This document shows positions 1-8,171 of a stretch of DNA of 64,000 nt, one piece after another. The notes under the pieces were generated by a model. It made no database searches. It worked only from the letters and a program-made list of their open reading frames with translations, and was not told where the DNA came from. Positions within the stretch are counted from its first letter, which is position 1; every line of letters begins with the position of its first letter. Source of the stretch: Rhizobium oryzihabitans (GTDB lineage: Bacteria; Pseudomonadota; Alphaproteobacteria; Rhizobiales; Rhizobiaceae); assembly GCF_010669145.1 (NCBI RefSeq), contig NZ_CP048637.1, positions 275,369 through 339,368 on the forward strand, in the 5' to 3' direction. The translations under genes and the position numbers were made by a program.

Positions 1-14
1 AGGATGGCGATCCG

Positions 15-305
15 ATGGTATCCATGTTCATCCTTGATGCCGACATGCAGCTGTTTCGTGTCGTCTACGACGCCAGCGGGGGTATTACGTTTAAAGTCGA
101 GGATCTTGACGACGTTATCTTCTCCCGCTCACAACTTGAAATGATTGCCAAAATGCAGGTTCTCGCCGATCGCAAGTGGAAGCAGATCCAGCAGTTTTGG
201 GTAGATGGCAAGGATACCTGGGAGGGGTTCGAAAGCCTTCTCGATGACCCTGATGAGAGCTGGAAGCTGACAGCCTTTGATCCCGGGACGCAAACACCAA
301 ACTGA
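15..305 (+). CDS. Hypothetical protein, possibly 5'-truncated by window edge
   Basis: This is a 96-residue open frame that I do not recognise. It is acidic and rich in Asp, Glu and Trp, with no signal peptide or membrane segment. The same frame stays open back to the first base of the window and no convincing ribosome binding site precedes the ATG at 15 or the ATG at 24, so the true start may lie outside the window. It runs convergently towards the small minus-strand gene at 391-540. Function unknown. Confidence 0.5.
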   Translation: MVSMFILDADMQLFRVVYDASGGITFKVEDLDDVIFSRSQLEMIAKMQVLADRKWKQIQQFWVDGKDTWEGFESLLDDPDESWKLTAFDPGTQTPN

Positions 306-390
306 TTGCAGGAACGCGCGTCGCCTTGGTCGCGCCTGCATTAGGGTCGCGGAGACCGAACTCCGGTGCTCCTGGTTTCGTAAGCCGCCC

Positions 391-540
391 TCAATGAGGC
401 GGCTCTTCGTCGACAAGGGCATCAAGCTCTGCCTGAGCGGCATCCAGCTCGGCCTGGATCTGGCGACGCTCGCCGGCGTCGCACGCGTTACGAAGCTCGG
501 CCCGCAGTTCCTCGATCTGGATTTCAATGTCGTAGGTCAT
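391..540 (-). CDS. Small coiled-coil-like hypothetical protein (49 aa)
   Basis: This short minus-strand gene starts MTYDIEIQIEELRAEL and ends DEEPPH. It is preceded by a strong Shine-Dalgarno (AAGGAGA, 7 bases before the ATG). The residues are almost all helix-formers with regular Leu/Ile spacing (Glu-, Ala- and Gln-rich), as expected of one amphipathic or coiled-coil helix. It lies on the same strand as the DUF736 gene upstream but beyond that gene's terminator, so it is probably a separate unit. The good ribosome binding site and biased composition support it as a real gene; its function is unknown. Confidence 0.55.
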   Translation of the reverse strand: MTYDIEIQIEELRAELRNACDAGERRQIQAELDAAQAELDALVDEEPPH

Positions 541-856
541 CGTCTGATCTCCTTGTATGTGAAAGACGATGACAGCGGCCGGGAGGGGATGGCGGGGTCA
601 GGGATCGCGTGAGCGACCGGCGGAGCCGGGGAGTGGGGGAGCCGATTTTCGGAGGACGCCGTGGGCGTCTGGAAAAAATTGGGGGAACCGCTCATCCTTG
701 AGGCAGGCATGCGCGAGCGGCAGAATACCAGATCCTGAGCAGCTATCCCTCCCTCTCGTGTGCCACCAAAAAAGCCGGACCAGGCTCGATGCCTGATCCG
801 GCTTTGGGTTTTCGCTGAAGGAATGACCCCGCCCTTTGGGGCGGGGTCGGAGCGCC
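541..856. other. Non-coding stretch downstream of DUF736
   Basis: No gene is supported here. The stretch holds the terminator at 771-805 and the ribosome binding site and upstream region of the small gene ending at 391. Frames that stay open across it are antisense or overlapping reading of GC-rich sequence. Confidence 0.5.
771..805 (-). terminator. Rho-independent terminator of the DUF736 gene
   Basis: AAAGCCGGA(C)CAGGC and GCCTG(A)TCCGGCTTT pair into a stem of about 15 bp with one internal mismatch around a TCGAT loop. Read on the minus strand the stem is followed by TTTTTT, a classic intrinsic terminator about 50 bases after the DUF736 stop. On the plus strand it is followed by GGGTTTT, so it may also act in that direction. 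Confidence 0.8.
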
Positions 857-1167
857 TCAGTCCCGGCTCGGGCGGGACCAGATCAGCTGGTAGCCGTCTT
901 CCCCTTCGACCTCGGTGAGCGTCGCGTAGATCGGGCGGGGAAGCTCGGGTCGTCGAGCTTGACCGAGAGGTAGTCGCGGTCGGTTTGCTCCGAGCGCTTC
1001 TGCCAGGCGGCGCCGAGTTCAACGGCTCCCGCGAAGATGCGGAACTGCGGACCCTTGTCGGAGGGATTTTCGATGCGGGCGATGCGGGCCTTGACGTTGA
1101 GGGCGAGGGTGCGGATCGAGCCGGTGAAGCCGTTTTCGGTGGAGGTGAAGGTGCCGATGGTAGCCAT
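857..1167 (-). pseudogene. DUF736 family protein, frameshifted near the 3' end
   Basis: The start [18 protein letters not shown] and the segment [13 protein letters not shown] are diagnostic of DUF736, a small family of about 100 residues common on rhizobial plasmids and of unknown biochemical role. AAAAGGAA precedes the ATG at 1167. After DPSFPA the frame breaks: the expected tail (PIYATL, then [12 protein letters not shown] and stop at 857) is present one base out of phase. The break fits loss of one C from a CCCC run (about 932-936). Restoring it gives 103 residues, the normal length. It may be a real mutation or a homopolymer sequencing error. It is followed by a strong terminator and belongs to the minus-strand plasmid backbone. 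Confidence 0.8.
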
Positions 1168-1615
1168 TGTCGTATTCCTTTTCGCTGTTTCGGGCCGCTC
1201 CATTGCGGCCTCGATGGCAGTCGCAAAGGCCGGGGACGATCGGACCGCACCTGGCAAGGCCGGAACAGCGTGAAGGGCGGCGCGGAGACGCTTTCTTGTT
1301 TCGCGAGGAATGGCGGCGTGAGCCGGCAGGGGATGAAAGTGATGGAGCGCCGTTGCGGGAATAAGATCGAGGCGAAGCCGCTCTCCGGCCAGACATGCCT
1401 CATCGAGCCCGCGAATGGAGCCCTGTCGTCAAGGGAAAGGAATATGGCAATGGCGGCCGGCACCACCGTGCCTCGGTTTAACGGCATACCGGATCGGCCA
1501 GATCGTTGAGTTCACCGTTAAGGCACCTCATATTCGCAATCTCCCCAGTCGCAACGGCTTGCAGCCCCAATCGTTCTCAGTAGAGTTGCCGGGCGATTCG
1601 TCGCCTGGAGGAAAT
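1168..1615. other. GC-rich leader upstream of DUF736; no gene seen
   Basis: This long GC-rich stretch lies between the divergent DUF736 gene and the small plus-strand gene at 1616. No frame here has a ribosome binding site and plausible protein. Similar long GC-rich leaders precede other minus-strand genes in this backbone (6106-6418, 7403-7640, 11259-11514), which suggests a shared 5' untranslated or single-strand-active promoter architecture. Confidence 0.4.
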
Positions 1616-1804
1616 ATGGCAAAGCAGACGAAACCGTTTATCGTCGAAATCAAGCAGTCCCGGAAAGTGAAGACCGGCGTTCAAAAGCCGTCGATCTGGG
1701 GTTCGTTGGACCTGCGAATGGCCGATGATCGCGAGCCACCTGTGGACCGGGCAGATGAAACGGCCGCCATCGTTGCTGGCGACCGGTCCGAGCGGATCAT
1801 CTGA
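1616..1804 (+). CDS. Small basic hypothetical protein (62 aa)
   Basis: A 62-residue protein starting MAKQTKPFIVEIKQSRK. The N-terminal half is basic and the C-terminal half acidic. GGAGGA lies just before the ATG, which is why this start is preferred over the longer open frame from 1415. It is the only plus-strand gene between DUF736 and ardC and ends 11 bases before the convergent ardC stop. I do not recognise a domain. Short proteins of this kind are frequent on rhizobial plasmids. Confidence 0.55.
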   Translation: MAKQTKPFIVEIKQSRKVKTGVQKPSIWGSLDLRMADDREPPVDRADETAAIVAGDRSERII

Positions 1805-1815
1805 ATAACGCTGTA

Positions 1816-2118
1816 TCAGGCTGCCGCCCTCACTTCTGCTCCATCTGCCTGCAATCCGTGGAGGAAGGCGACCGCCCGCTGCGCATGGGCTGCCGCCTGA
1901 AAGATCGCCCGCTTGTCTTCAGCCAGTACCGATAACCAGGACTGAAGGTATGCGGCGTGGTCCGGCCGGGGCTCGAGTTCGGGAACGATCCCGAGATCAG
2001 CGCATAAAAAGCAGCTTCCGAGCTCCGCGATTAACTCTTCCCGTGCTCTTTCGCTGCGGTCCTTGCTGTAACGCGACAAGTCACGCCCGACCCGATCTTC
2101 TGGCGAAGTCCAATGCGT
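1816..2118 (-). pseudogene. ardC: ardC antirestriction protein, 3' fragment
   Basis: This frame reads HWTSPEDRVGRDLSRY, then REELIAELGSCFLCADLG, PRPDHAAYLQSWL and AAAHAQRAVAFLHGLQ. It is the C-terminal third of ArdC-type (DUF1738, zincin-like) antirestriction proteins, including the downstream Glu (EELIAELG) expected to complete the zinc site. It has no start codon of its own. The N-terminal two thirds lie at 5476-6105 on the same strand, separated by a 3.36-kb RIT element. Joining the halves through the shared ACGCAT restores one continuous frame of about 310 residues, a normal ArdC length. ArdC proteins protect incoming plasmid DNA from host restriction. Confidence 0.85.
2113..2118. repeat. 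6-bp direct repeat at left RIT boundary
   Basis: ATGCGT (ACGCAT in the ardC direction) occurs here and at 5476-5481. Removing everything between the two, with one copy kept, rebuilds the ardC reading frame. It is therefore the crossover or target duplication of the RIT insertion. Confidence 0.7.
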
Positions 2119-2120
2119 TT

Positions 2121-2138
2121 TATGCCGATATCGGCATA
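2121..2138. repeat. 18-bp perfect palindrome at left end of RIT
   Basis: TATGCCGATATCGGCATA is its own reverse complement. It sits between the ardC sequence and the left inverted repeat, with no counterpart at the right end. Its core shares ATGCCG/CGGCAT with the inverted repeats, so it may be a recombinase binding site or a leftover att-site arm. Confidence 0.6.
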
Positions 2139-2139
2139 A

Positions 2140-2173
2140 GACGCATAATGCCGCGATCCGGATTATGCCGCAT
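2140..2173 (+). repeat. RIT left inverted repeat (34 bp)
   Basis: Starts GACGCATAATGCCGCG and ends ATTATGCCGCAT. It matches the reverse complement of 5449-5482 over all 34 bases. Confidence 0.9.
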
Positions 2174-2260
2174 CTCTTTGAGAACCCGCGGCCTGCAGGG
2201 TGATCGCGTCAATGGCGTTCGGCATAATCTTCGTGGCTCCAACAACAAGGAGCACGAAAG

Positions 2261-3468
2261 ATGCCTGCGATTCTGAACACCTGCGTCGAGCCCTACCTGG
2301 ACTCGTTTATCCAGCGGCTCGTTGCCGCCGATTACAAGGCGCCGACCATCAAAGAGTACCGGTCGATCATTCGAAGGCTTGGCCAGGTGATGGATGCGGA
2401 AGGGGTAAAGCTTTCAAAACTCACGCTTGACATGGCCGATCGGCTGGGACGGACGTTGCCGCGGAGGTATTACCAGAGTGTCCGCCCTCACAAACTCGCA
2501 CATCGGTTTGCCCAGCATCTGATCGACATCGGCGTGGTAGAGCCCACGGCGCCAACCCAAGCGCAGATCGCGCGCGCCGACTTGTTGGCAAGGTTCGAAA
2601 CCTATCTCGTTAAACAACGAGGCCTCAGCCAGCGGACGATCTATCACTCGCTGCGCTTCGCCAACCGTTTCCTCGACTACCGCTTCGGAGAAACGACGAT
2701 CGATATCGGTTGCTTGCGTCCCGCCGATGCGATCGGGTTCGTGGAGCATGTCCTGGCGAGCGCGCGCCGCGACAAAACGATTGGTACGCATGTTCGGAAT
2801 TTCCTCCAATATCTGTTTGCATGTGGAGCTACGTCGACCAATCTGGCGCTGAGCGTACCGAAAACTGCAAAGTCCTGGAGTCCGCGACTGCCACGACATC
2901 TGTCGCCGGATGGCGTCGAAGCGGTCCTGGCTAATGTGCGCGACAATCCAAGGCACGGCGCACGGGACTATGCGATGCTGCTGCTCATGGCCCGGCTCGG
3001 GTTGAGAGCAGTCGAGGTCATGGCAATCCAACTCGACGACATCGATTGGCGCGCCGGCGAACTCATGGTGCGCGGCAAGGGCAAACTACACGACCGGTTA
3101 CCGATCACGATGGAGGTCGGCGATGCGCTGAGCCGCTATCTTCGTGAAGAGAGAGGCCCTGCGACGTGCCGCACGATGTTTGTCACCCATCGCGCCCCGC
3201 ATCGACCGTTCAAAGATAGCCAGATCGTCAATAACGTCCTCAAGGAGGCATTGAAGGCAACCGGCCAGAAGCCGGTGACACCCTATGTGGGATCGCACCT
3301 GCTCCGCCATAGTCTTGCGACCCAATTGGTGAACACGGGGCTTCGCTGGATGAAATCGGCGACGTGTTGCGACACCGATCACGAACATCGACGATGATCT
3401 ATGCACGCATCGACATTGAAGGCCTGCGATCGATCGCACAGCCTTGGCCAGTGGGGGGAGGTGTGTGA
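2261..3468 (+). pseudogene. ritA: RIT tyrosine recombinase A, frameshifted before the catalytic Tyr
   Basis: First recombinase of the trio. A SAM-like core-binding N-terminal half is followed by the catalytic domain with LGLRAVEVM (Arg I) and HLLRHSLAT (His-x-x-Arg). The annotated frame then drifts out of register at a GGGG run (3337-3340) and ends at 3397. In the next frame the sequence continues SLDEIGDVLRHRSRTST and MIYARID, supplying the His/Arg and the nucleophilic Tyr, and stops at 3468 overlapping the ritB start (TGATG). One missing G explains the break, giving about 402 residues when repaired. As read, the protein lacks its catalytic Tyr. Confidence 0.8.
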
Positions 3469-4408
3469 TGAGCCTCACCATCCAACTCGACCGCTATCTG
3501 AGTGTCAGGCGCAGCCTGGGCTATGATCTTGGTACCGCTGCTCGCATCCTTCGTCGCTTCACCCGCTTCGCTGACCGCGAGGGCGCCACACATGTCGACA
3601 CGGCGTTGTTCCTGCGTTGGCACGGCACGCTGGCTGAGGCCTGCTCCTCGACCAGAGGGGCCAGGCTGACTGTTGTGCGTCTGTTCGCACAATGGCTGAG
3701 CAGCTTCGATCCAGCTCATGAGGTGCCCCACAAGGGCTGCTACCAAGCTCGATCCGACGGTCGCGTCCACACATTTACAGCGACGATGAAATCAGAACAA
3801 TCATCGCGGCCGCGAAAGAACTGCCGTCGATCTACGGTCTGCGAGGCCTGACCTGCTCCACTCTGTTCGGGCTCATCGCGGTTACTGGTCTTCGTATCAG
3901 CGAGGCGTTGGCGCTTGACCGGGATGACATCGACACATTGAACCGCGTGCTGCGGGTACGGCAGGGCAAGCTTGGCAAAGAGCGCTTGCTACCGCTCCAT
4001 CTCAGCGTCGTCACGCACCTGATCGACTATCTTGCCGAACGGGACCGGCTGATCGGCCATCCTGTCGCGGCGCTGTTCGTCACCGACAAAGCTTCACGGC
4101 TCACCGACTGCGGGGCCCGATACAACTTTGCGCGGGCATGTCAGGACGCCGGCCTCAGAACCCATCAACCACACTGCAAACATGGACGGGGACCGCGCAT
4201 TCACGATCTTCGCCACAGCTTCGCTGTGAAGACGATGATCTTTTGGTACCGCACCGGCAAAGACCCGGCACGCGAGATGATCCGGCTGACTACCTATCTC
4301 GGTCACGGCAGCCCTGCCAACACGTACTGGTATCTGGAAGCAGTGCCCGAATTGCTCGGTCTGGCAATGGCGCGAGCGACATCCGACGACGAGGAGGCAG
4401 GTCGATGA
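3468..4408 (+). pseudogene. ritB: RIT tyrosine recombinase B, frameshifted
   Basis: Second recombinase of the trio. The start MSLTIQLDRYLSVRRSLG overlaps the ritA stop (TGATG). The frame breaks at a CCCC run (3726-3729): the N-terminal core-binding part ends in DPAHEVPHKG, and the next frame continues QGLLPSSIRRSRPHIYSD with TGLRISEAL, HDLRHSFAV and LGHGSPANTYWYLEA (Arg I, His-x-x-Arg, His, Tyr). Restoring one C yields a single protein of about 313 residues. It ends with an ATGA overlap to ritC, so the three genes are translationally coupled. The break could be real or a homopolymer error. Confidence 0.8.
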
Positions 4409-5394
4409 GTGTTGCTACCTTGCCTTCGTTAATCCAGCGCTTCTTCACTGACCGGCTCCGCATCCAGATGGAAGCGAGCCCCCATACGATTGCCGGCTAC
4501 CGGGATACGTTCCGACTTTTGTTGCGGTACGCAAGTGCACGACACAGCAAGCCGCCGGTCAAGTTGACGATCGAAGATATCGACGCCGATCTGGTTGCCG
4601 ACTTCCTCGTCTATACTGAGACTGCCCGAGGCAACAGCGCACGCAGCAGAAACACCAGGCTCGCCGCGATCAGATCCTTCTTCCGCTATGTCGCGATGAG
4701 CGACCCGACTTGGCTGCTACAATGTCAGCGGATCCTCGCCATGCCCAACAAGCGCTACGTGCGGCGCGAGGTGACGTTCCTCGACACCAACGAAATCGCT
4801 GCCTTGCTGGCAGCGCCTGACCGGCAGACATGGGCGGGGCGACGCGACCATGCCCTGCTGTTACTCGCGGTACAAACCGGGCTCAGGGCCTCCGAGCTGG
4901 TCGGTCTCAAGTGTGCTGACGTGGTACTCGGATCCGGCGCTCATATCCGCTGCATGGGAAAGGGCAGGAAGGAGCGCGCCACCCCGCTTCGCCGTGAAAC
5001 GGCCAAGCTCCTGGCCGTTTGGATCGGGGACGGTGACAAGGGCAGGCCGCTATTCCCATCGATCAGAGGGGAGCCGCTGAGCCACGATGCCCTTGAGCAT
5101 CTCGTGCGCAAACATTGCCTGACGGCATCACGCACGTGCCCCAGCATTGGCTGCAAGCGGGTTACGCCGCATACGCTGCGCCACAGTACGGCGATGGACC
5201 TGCTCCATCACGGCGTCGATCCTGCGGTCATCGCGCTCTGGCTTGGTCACGAAAACGTCGAGACCACCCAGATCTACATCCATGCCGACATGCGAATGAA
5301 GGAAAAGGCGCTTGCCCGCGTCGCGGCCCCGGCAACGCCTTCGGGGCGGTTCCGGCCAGACGATAACCTGCTCGCCTTCCTGGAAGGGCTCTGA
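4405..5394 (+). CDS. ritC: RIT tyrosine recombinase C
   Basis: Third recombinase of the trio, 329 residues from the ATG at 4405 that overlaps the ritB stop (ATGA). The N-terminal SAM-like core-binding domain (about residues 10-110) precedes a phage-integrase catalytic domain with all expected motifs: TGLRASELVGL, HTLRHSTAMDL, LGHENVETTQIYIHAD. This is the only one of the three that reads through without a frameshift. It ends 54 bases before the right inverted repeat. Confidence 0.9.
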   Translation: MSVATLPSLIQRFFTDRLRIQMEASPHTIAGYRDTFRLLLRYASARHSKPPVKLTIEDIDADLVADFLVYTETARGNSARSRNTRLAAIRSFFRYVAMSDPTWLLQCQRILAMPNKRYVRREVTFLDTNEIAALLAAPDRQTWAGRRDHALLLLAVQTGLRASELVGLKCADVVLGSGAHIRCMGKGRKERATPLRRETAKLLAVWIGDGDKGRPLFPSIRGEPLSHDALEHLVRKHCLTASRTCPSIGCKRVTPHTLRHSTAMDLLHHGVDPAVIALWLGHENVETTQIYIHADMRMKEKALARVAAPATPSGRFRPDDNLLAFLEGL

Positions 5395-5448
5395 TTATTC
5401 CGAACAGCCGCATGGCCGAAAACAGGCAACAGGCCTCCAAAAGAGGCC

Positions 5449-5482
5449 ATGCGGCATAATCCGGATCGCGGCATTATGCGTC
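5449..5482 (-). repeat. RIT right inverted repeat (34 bp)
   Basis: Reverse complement of 2140-2173 with no mismatch. Its outer tip contains the ATGCGT shared with the left target boundary and overlaps codons of the ardC HExxH motif. Confidence 0.9.
5476..5481. repeat. 6-bp direct repeat at right RIT boundary
   Basis: ATGCGT, matching 2113-2118. It lies inside both the right inverted repeat tip and the Thr-His codons of the ardC HExxH motif. Confidence 0.7.
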
Positions 5483-6105
5483 GATTCATGACTGAGGGTC
5501 GCGTAATAGCTGGCCGCGTCCTTGAACGCCTGAAACGGCGGCATCTGGATGTGATCCGACCCCGGCGCGTAGAAGGCCTGGTTGCCGCCGTGGCGGATGA
5601 TCGCGCCGGTATTGCGGAAGAAGCGCTCGGCGGTGTCAATACGTCCAATCGGATCAAGATCGGGCTGCGGTCGATCATGGAAATGGTCCGGCAGGCCATC
5701 GATCTGCGCTATATTAAAGACAGAATACGCCTTGAGAAACGGGATCTCGCGGTCAACTGCGCCACCGTTCCCATCTGCCTCGGACTTGGTGAATCGGCTG
5801 GCGAAGACAACCGTCGACCCGGTCTCTCCCTTGCGAACGGCGGCCCCCAATTCGAGCGCCTGCTTGAATGTCATCCACATCGACGAGGAAAAGCCGCGCG
5901 ATATCTGTTCCGACCAGAGCAGAAGCACGTTCATCCCTGAGTATGGAGTGCCGTTGTGCCGAAGTGGGCGCGTGATGCGACCCTCTGTATTGCCCGCACT
6001 CCATGGCTTCATCCACGGGCGCACACCCATTTCCAGGTCCTCAATAATCCGGTCGGTGATCTTGTTATGAATGTCGGCTCGCTTCGATTCCGGGTTCCTG
6101 CTCAT
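5476..6105 (-). pseudogene. ardC: ardC antirestriction protein, 5' fragment
   Basis: N-terminal 210 residues of an ArdC-type antirestriction protein. The start MSRNPESKRADIHNKITD at 6105 has GGAG seven bases upstream. The DUF1738 single-strand DNA-binding region (PWMKPW, YSGMNVLLLW, GETGSTVVFASRF, AYSVFNIAQ) leads into the zincin domain YYATLSHESTH, whose HExxH is H206-E207-x-x-H210. The RIT element begins directly after H210. Readthrough into RIT DNA gives an unrelated tail stopping at 5395. The remaining third is at 1816-2118. As it stands the zinc site is incomplete, so antirestriction activity should be lost. Confidence 0.9.
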
Positions 6106-6418
6106 TTTCGTCTCCATAATTTCAGGAACCGCGCCAATCGCGGTCCCGTCGCGGAGGCAGAAGGCAGGAGCCCCAGAGGCGGGGCCAAGCACCGGAACGG
6201 CCGCAACAGCGTGGAGGACGGCGATGCCGTTGCCTGGCGCCGGCGGCTCCTGCAGGTCCGAAGCACGAGACGGGACCACGTCCAGTGGCGCTCAACCGCC
6301 AATCCGTTCGAAATTATCGCGGTCACAACACGACATCGACGTGCTGGAATCGTGTCCACGTTTCAGTTTCAGCGCGAACCCGGATATCGTAGCGATTGGC
6401 GGGACAGGGGATCTAGGC
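6106..6418. other. GC-rich ardC leader; no gene supported
   Basis: This GC-rich stretch separates the divergent ardC start and the plus-strand gene at 6419. Longer plus-strand frames through it (from 5956 or 6071) run antisense to the start of ardC and are not supported. It resembles the other long GC-rich leaders of this backbone. Confidence 0.4.
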
Positions 6419-6703
6419 ATGCCGGAATGGCCCAAAGAAAAGCTTTTGAAACACGGCCCGGAGCTTCCGATGGAGGAGCGTATCCGGCGATATCAGGAAA
6501 ACATTCGCACCATCAGGGCATCTGGCTGCACTGTTCCAACCTCCGCCATGGTCGATTCCCTCGATCCTGCGGTGATCGAACTGTGGTTCGCCGACAACGC
6601 CTTTTCGATCGATCGGATTCGGAAACTGACGGCAACGATCGCCGAGCTCCCCGATGACACAGCGTTTCCCAGCCCGTTGATCCCCATCGCCAAGGGCGAG
6701 TAA
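6419..6703 (+). CDS. Hypothetical protein (94 aa)
   Basis: A 94-residue protein starting MPEWPKEKLLKHGPELPM and ending SPLIPIAKGE. It is mixed-charge, mostly helical in appearance, with no signal peptide, membrane segment or recognisable motif. The ATG at 6419 is preferred because a purine-rich AGGGGAT lies upstream and the preceding sequence is antisense to the ardC leader. It is convergent with the minus-strand gene at 6815-7402. Function unknown. Confidence 0.45.
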   Translation: MPEWPKEKLLKHGPELPMEERIRRYQENIRTIRASGCTVPTSAMVDSLDPAVIELWFADNAFSIDRIRKLTATIAELPDDTAFPSPLIPIAKGE

Positions 6704-6784
6704 AAGAACCGACTTGAGCTGCAGTCACCGCAACGATGAGCGGTGGCATGCCGCCGCTCGTTGTTGAATGAAGCATGTAGAGGC

Positions 6785-6799
6785 GGGGCCGGAGCCCCA
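6785..6799 (-). terminator. Possible terminator hairpin after the 6815-7402 gene
   Basis: GGGGC-CGGA-GCCCC with flanking G/C pairs forms a compact hairpin 16 bases after the stop of the minus-strand gene. No U-tract follows, so it would be a weak or factor-assisted terminator. A longer imperfect hairpin also lies at about 6731-6766. Confidence 0.35.
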
Positions 6800-6814
6800 C
6801 CTTGGTGCAAGTCC

Positions 6815-7402
6815 TTAGTCGAAGGCCGACATTTGTGCTTCGGCGGCCTTGCGATCGACGGACTGTCCGGGATTTTCAACCGGGCGATCGAAGGGCTTCC
6901 AGTTCTCGCCGACGATGTGCTTGTAGGCGGCGACGGCACCTTCGGCGGCCATGCGCAACGCATGGGCTTGGATGCCCATGTCTGCGGCGAATTCACGTTT
7001 GCGGTGGGCGGCGCTGTCGTAACCGACGGGACCGTCCAGGTCCTCGTCGCGGGCGTCGTTTGCAGCCTTGGCTGTGGCATCGCGCGCCTGGGTGACGGCA
7101 TTGCTGTAGAACTGTCCAGCGCCGTGGGCGGAGCCGACATAGGCGCCGACGATGCGCTGGAGGTGTATCTGCATGGCACGTTCGCCAAGGCCTTCGCTGA
7201 GAGCATCGGCGGTCTCGGAGATGAGCCGCTCATGGAGATCGCGGATCCCGTCGCTGTCGATGACCGCGGTCCCGAAGCTTTCGGCGATCTTGATCGCCTG
7301 GGCGCTGTCGGGGCAGGTGAGCCGGACCATTTCGACGGTGGCGCCCTTGCGAAGTTGGACGACGCGGGCAGTCTGGCGAGGATTGGTTGCGGGCTTGGCC
7401 AT
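6815..7402 (-). CDS. Conserved-type plasmid hypothetical protein (195 aa)
   Basis: This 195-residue protein starts MAKPATNPRQTARVVQL. AAGGAAGA lies five bases before the ATG, which fixes this start over the longer open frame. It is soluble, Ala-rich and largely helical: HERLISETADAL and LQRIVGAYVGSAHGAGQFYS are the most regular stretches. I recognise no catalytic motif or named family. It sits in the minus-strand backbone between ardC and an operon of unknown genes and has a long GC-rich leader, so a role in plasmid establishment is possible but only inferred. Confidence 0.65.
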   Translation of the reverse strand: MAKPATNPRQTARVVQLRKGATVEMVRLTCPDSAQAIKIAESFGTAVIDSDGIRDLHERLISETADALSEGLGERAMQIHLQRIVGAYVGSAHGAGQFYSNAVTQARDATAKAANDARDEDLDGPVGYDSAAHRKREFAADMGIQAHALRMAAEGAVAAYKHIVGENWKPFDRPVENPGQSVDRKAAEAQMSAFD

Positions 7403-7721
7403 GTCTCTTCCTTTCGAGCCGAAGCGGTTCCGGCCCCGTGCCGGCTTGCCCTTCGGTGCGGTCGACCCGAACCGGCGGAAGACGGGCGCTTCAGGGTCCG
7501 GGCCTGTCCAAGCCAAGCGGAGCCGATTTGCGAGCAAGCAGGGCGGAAGCCCTGTGATGTCGAGCGAAGCTGTTCCGTGCAGGGTGGCGGGGTCCGGCCG
7601 CCCCGCGGCGCGATAGCGGCCTTGAAGCGAACGGCCGCTGGTTCAGACCGCAGCAAAACCGAAGGACAAACCGTCACGGAGCCCTAACTGGACCTGGAAA
7701 GGGAGATGGTCCCAGCCCGCA
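7403..7721. other. GC-rich leader and spacer; no gene seen
   Basis: About 320 bases between two minus-strand genes. It consists mainly of the GC-rich upstream region of the 6815-7402 gene. Open frames crossing it lack ribosome binding sites and start codons in sensible positions. Confidence 0.4.
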
Positions 7722-8171
7722 CTATTCCTCGACCTTGCCGGCAAGCTCACCGGATACCGCGACGTTTCCGTCGGGCTGGCTCCCCGTAACTGCCTTAGGC
7801 AACCGGTAGGATTGAAGCCAGGTCGGGCCATGGGTGTTTCGAAGCCCGCGCAGGATCCCGCCATCGTCATGCGGCGGTCCACCCATCCAGACATTGTTCA
7901 GGATGCTCTTCCAGCGTCGGCCGTGCCTGGCGGCATAGGCAAGGAGTGCTGCTTCCTGCTCGGTGCTGAGAACAGGCAATCGCTCGCGTGTCCGTTTTTC
8001 GGAACGCGGCGCTGTCCCTTCACGCTCGGAGATCATCCGTCGAAGCTCTGCAACGCCTGCGTCGAGACAAGCCTTCCCCTCGAGATAATGAAACCGCAGC
8101 CAGAACGCCGTGCGCTCGACATCGGACGATCCGATCCCGGCCTGCTGTTCAAGGTCGCCAATGGTCGATAT
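7722..8171 (-). CDS. Hypothetical protein, last gene of a four-gene operon; start uncertain
   Basis: The coding-like part begins STIGDLEQQAGIGSSDVE and continues through WLRFHYLEGKACLDAGVAEL to the stop at 7722, about 149 residues. The open frame extends upstream to an ATG at 8351, but that part overlaps a better-looking frame in another phase. At the expected start the sequence is GGAGGGCTTGCACC followed by ATA, so either ATA is a rare start or an ATG has mutated. No family is recognised. The N-terminal half looks helical and charged. It is the distal gene of the minus-strand series 9415 to 7722. Confidence 0.5.
   Translation of the reverse strand: MSTIGDLEQQAGIGSSDVERTAFWLRFHYLEGKACLDAGVAELRRMISEREGTAPRSEKRTRERLPVLSTEQEAALLAYAARHGRRWKSILNNVWMGGPPHDDGGILRGLRNTHGPTWLQSYRLPKAVTGSQPDGNVAVSGELAGKVEE

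Larger units (their letters stand above)
2119..5481 (+). mobile_element. RIT element (three tandem tyrosine recombinases) inserted in ardC
   Basis: Three overlapping tyrosine recombinase genes in one direction (2261-5394), bounded by near-terminal 34-bp inverted repeats (2140-2173 and 5449-5482), make this a Recombinase-In-Trio (RIT) element. It interrupts ardC directly after the codon for the second His of HExxH, and a 6-bp direct repeat (ATGCGT) marks the ends. An 18-bp perfect palindrome lies between the left repeat and the target. The element carries no cargo beyond the recombinases. ritA and ritB each appear frameshifted by one base while ritC is intact, so the element may now be immobile unless the frameshifts are sequence errors. 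Confidence 0.85.

Noticed and set aside
537..1487. Long minus-strand frame (316 codons) across the DUF736 region
   Set aside because: It is out of phase with the recognisable DUF736 protein, has Pro/Arg/Ser-rich nonsense composition and no ribosome binding site: a GC-rich shadow frame.
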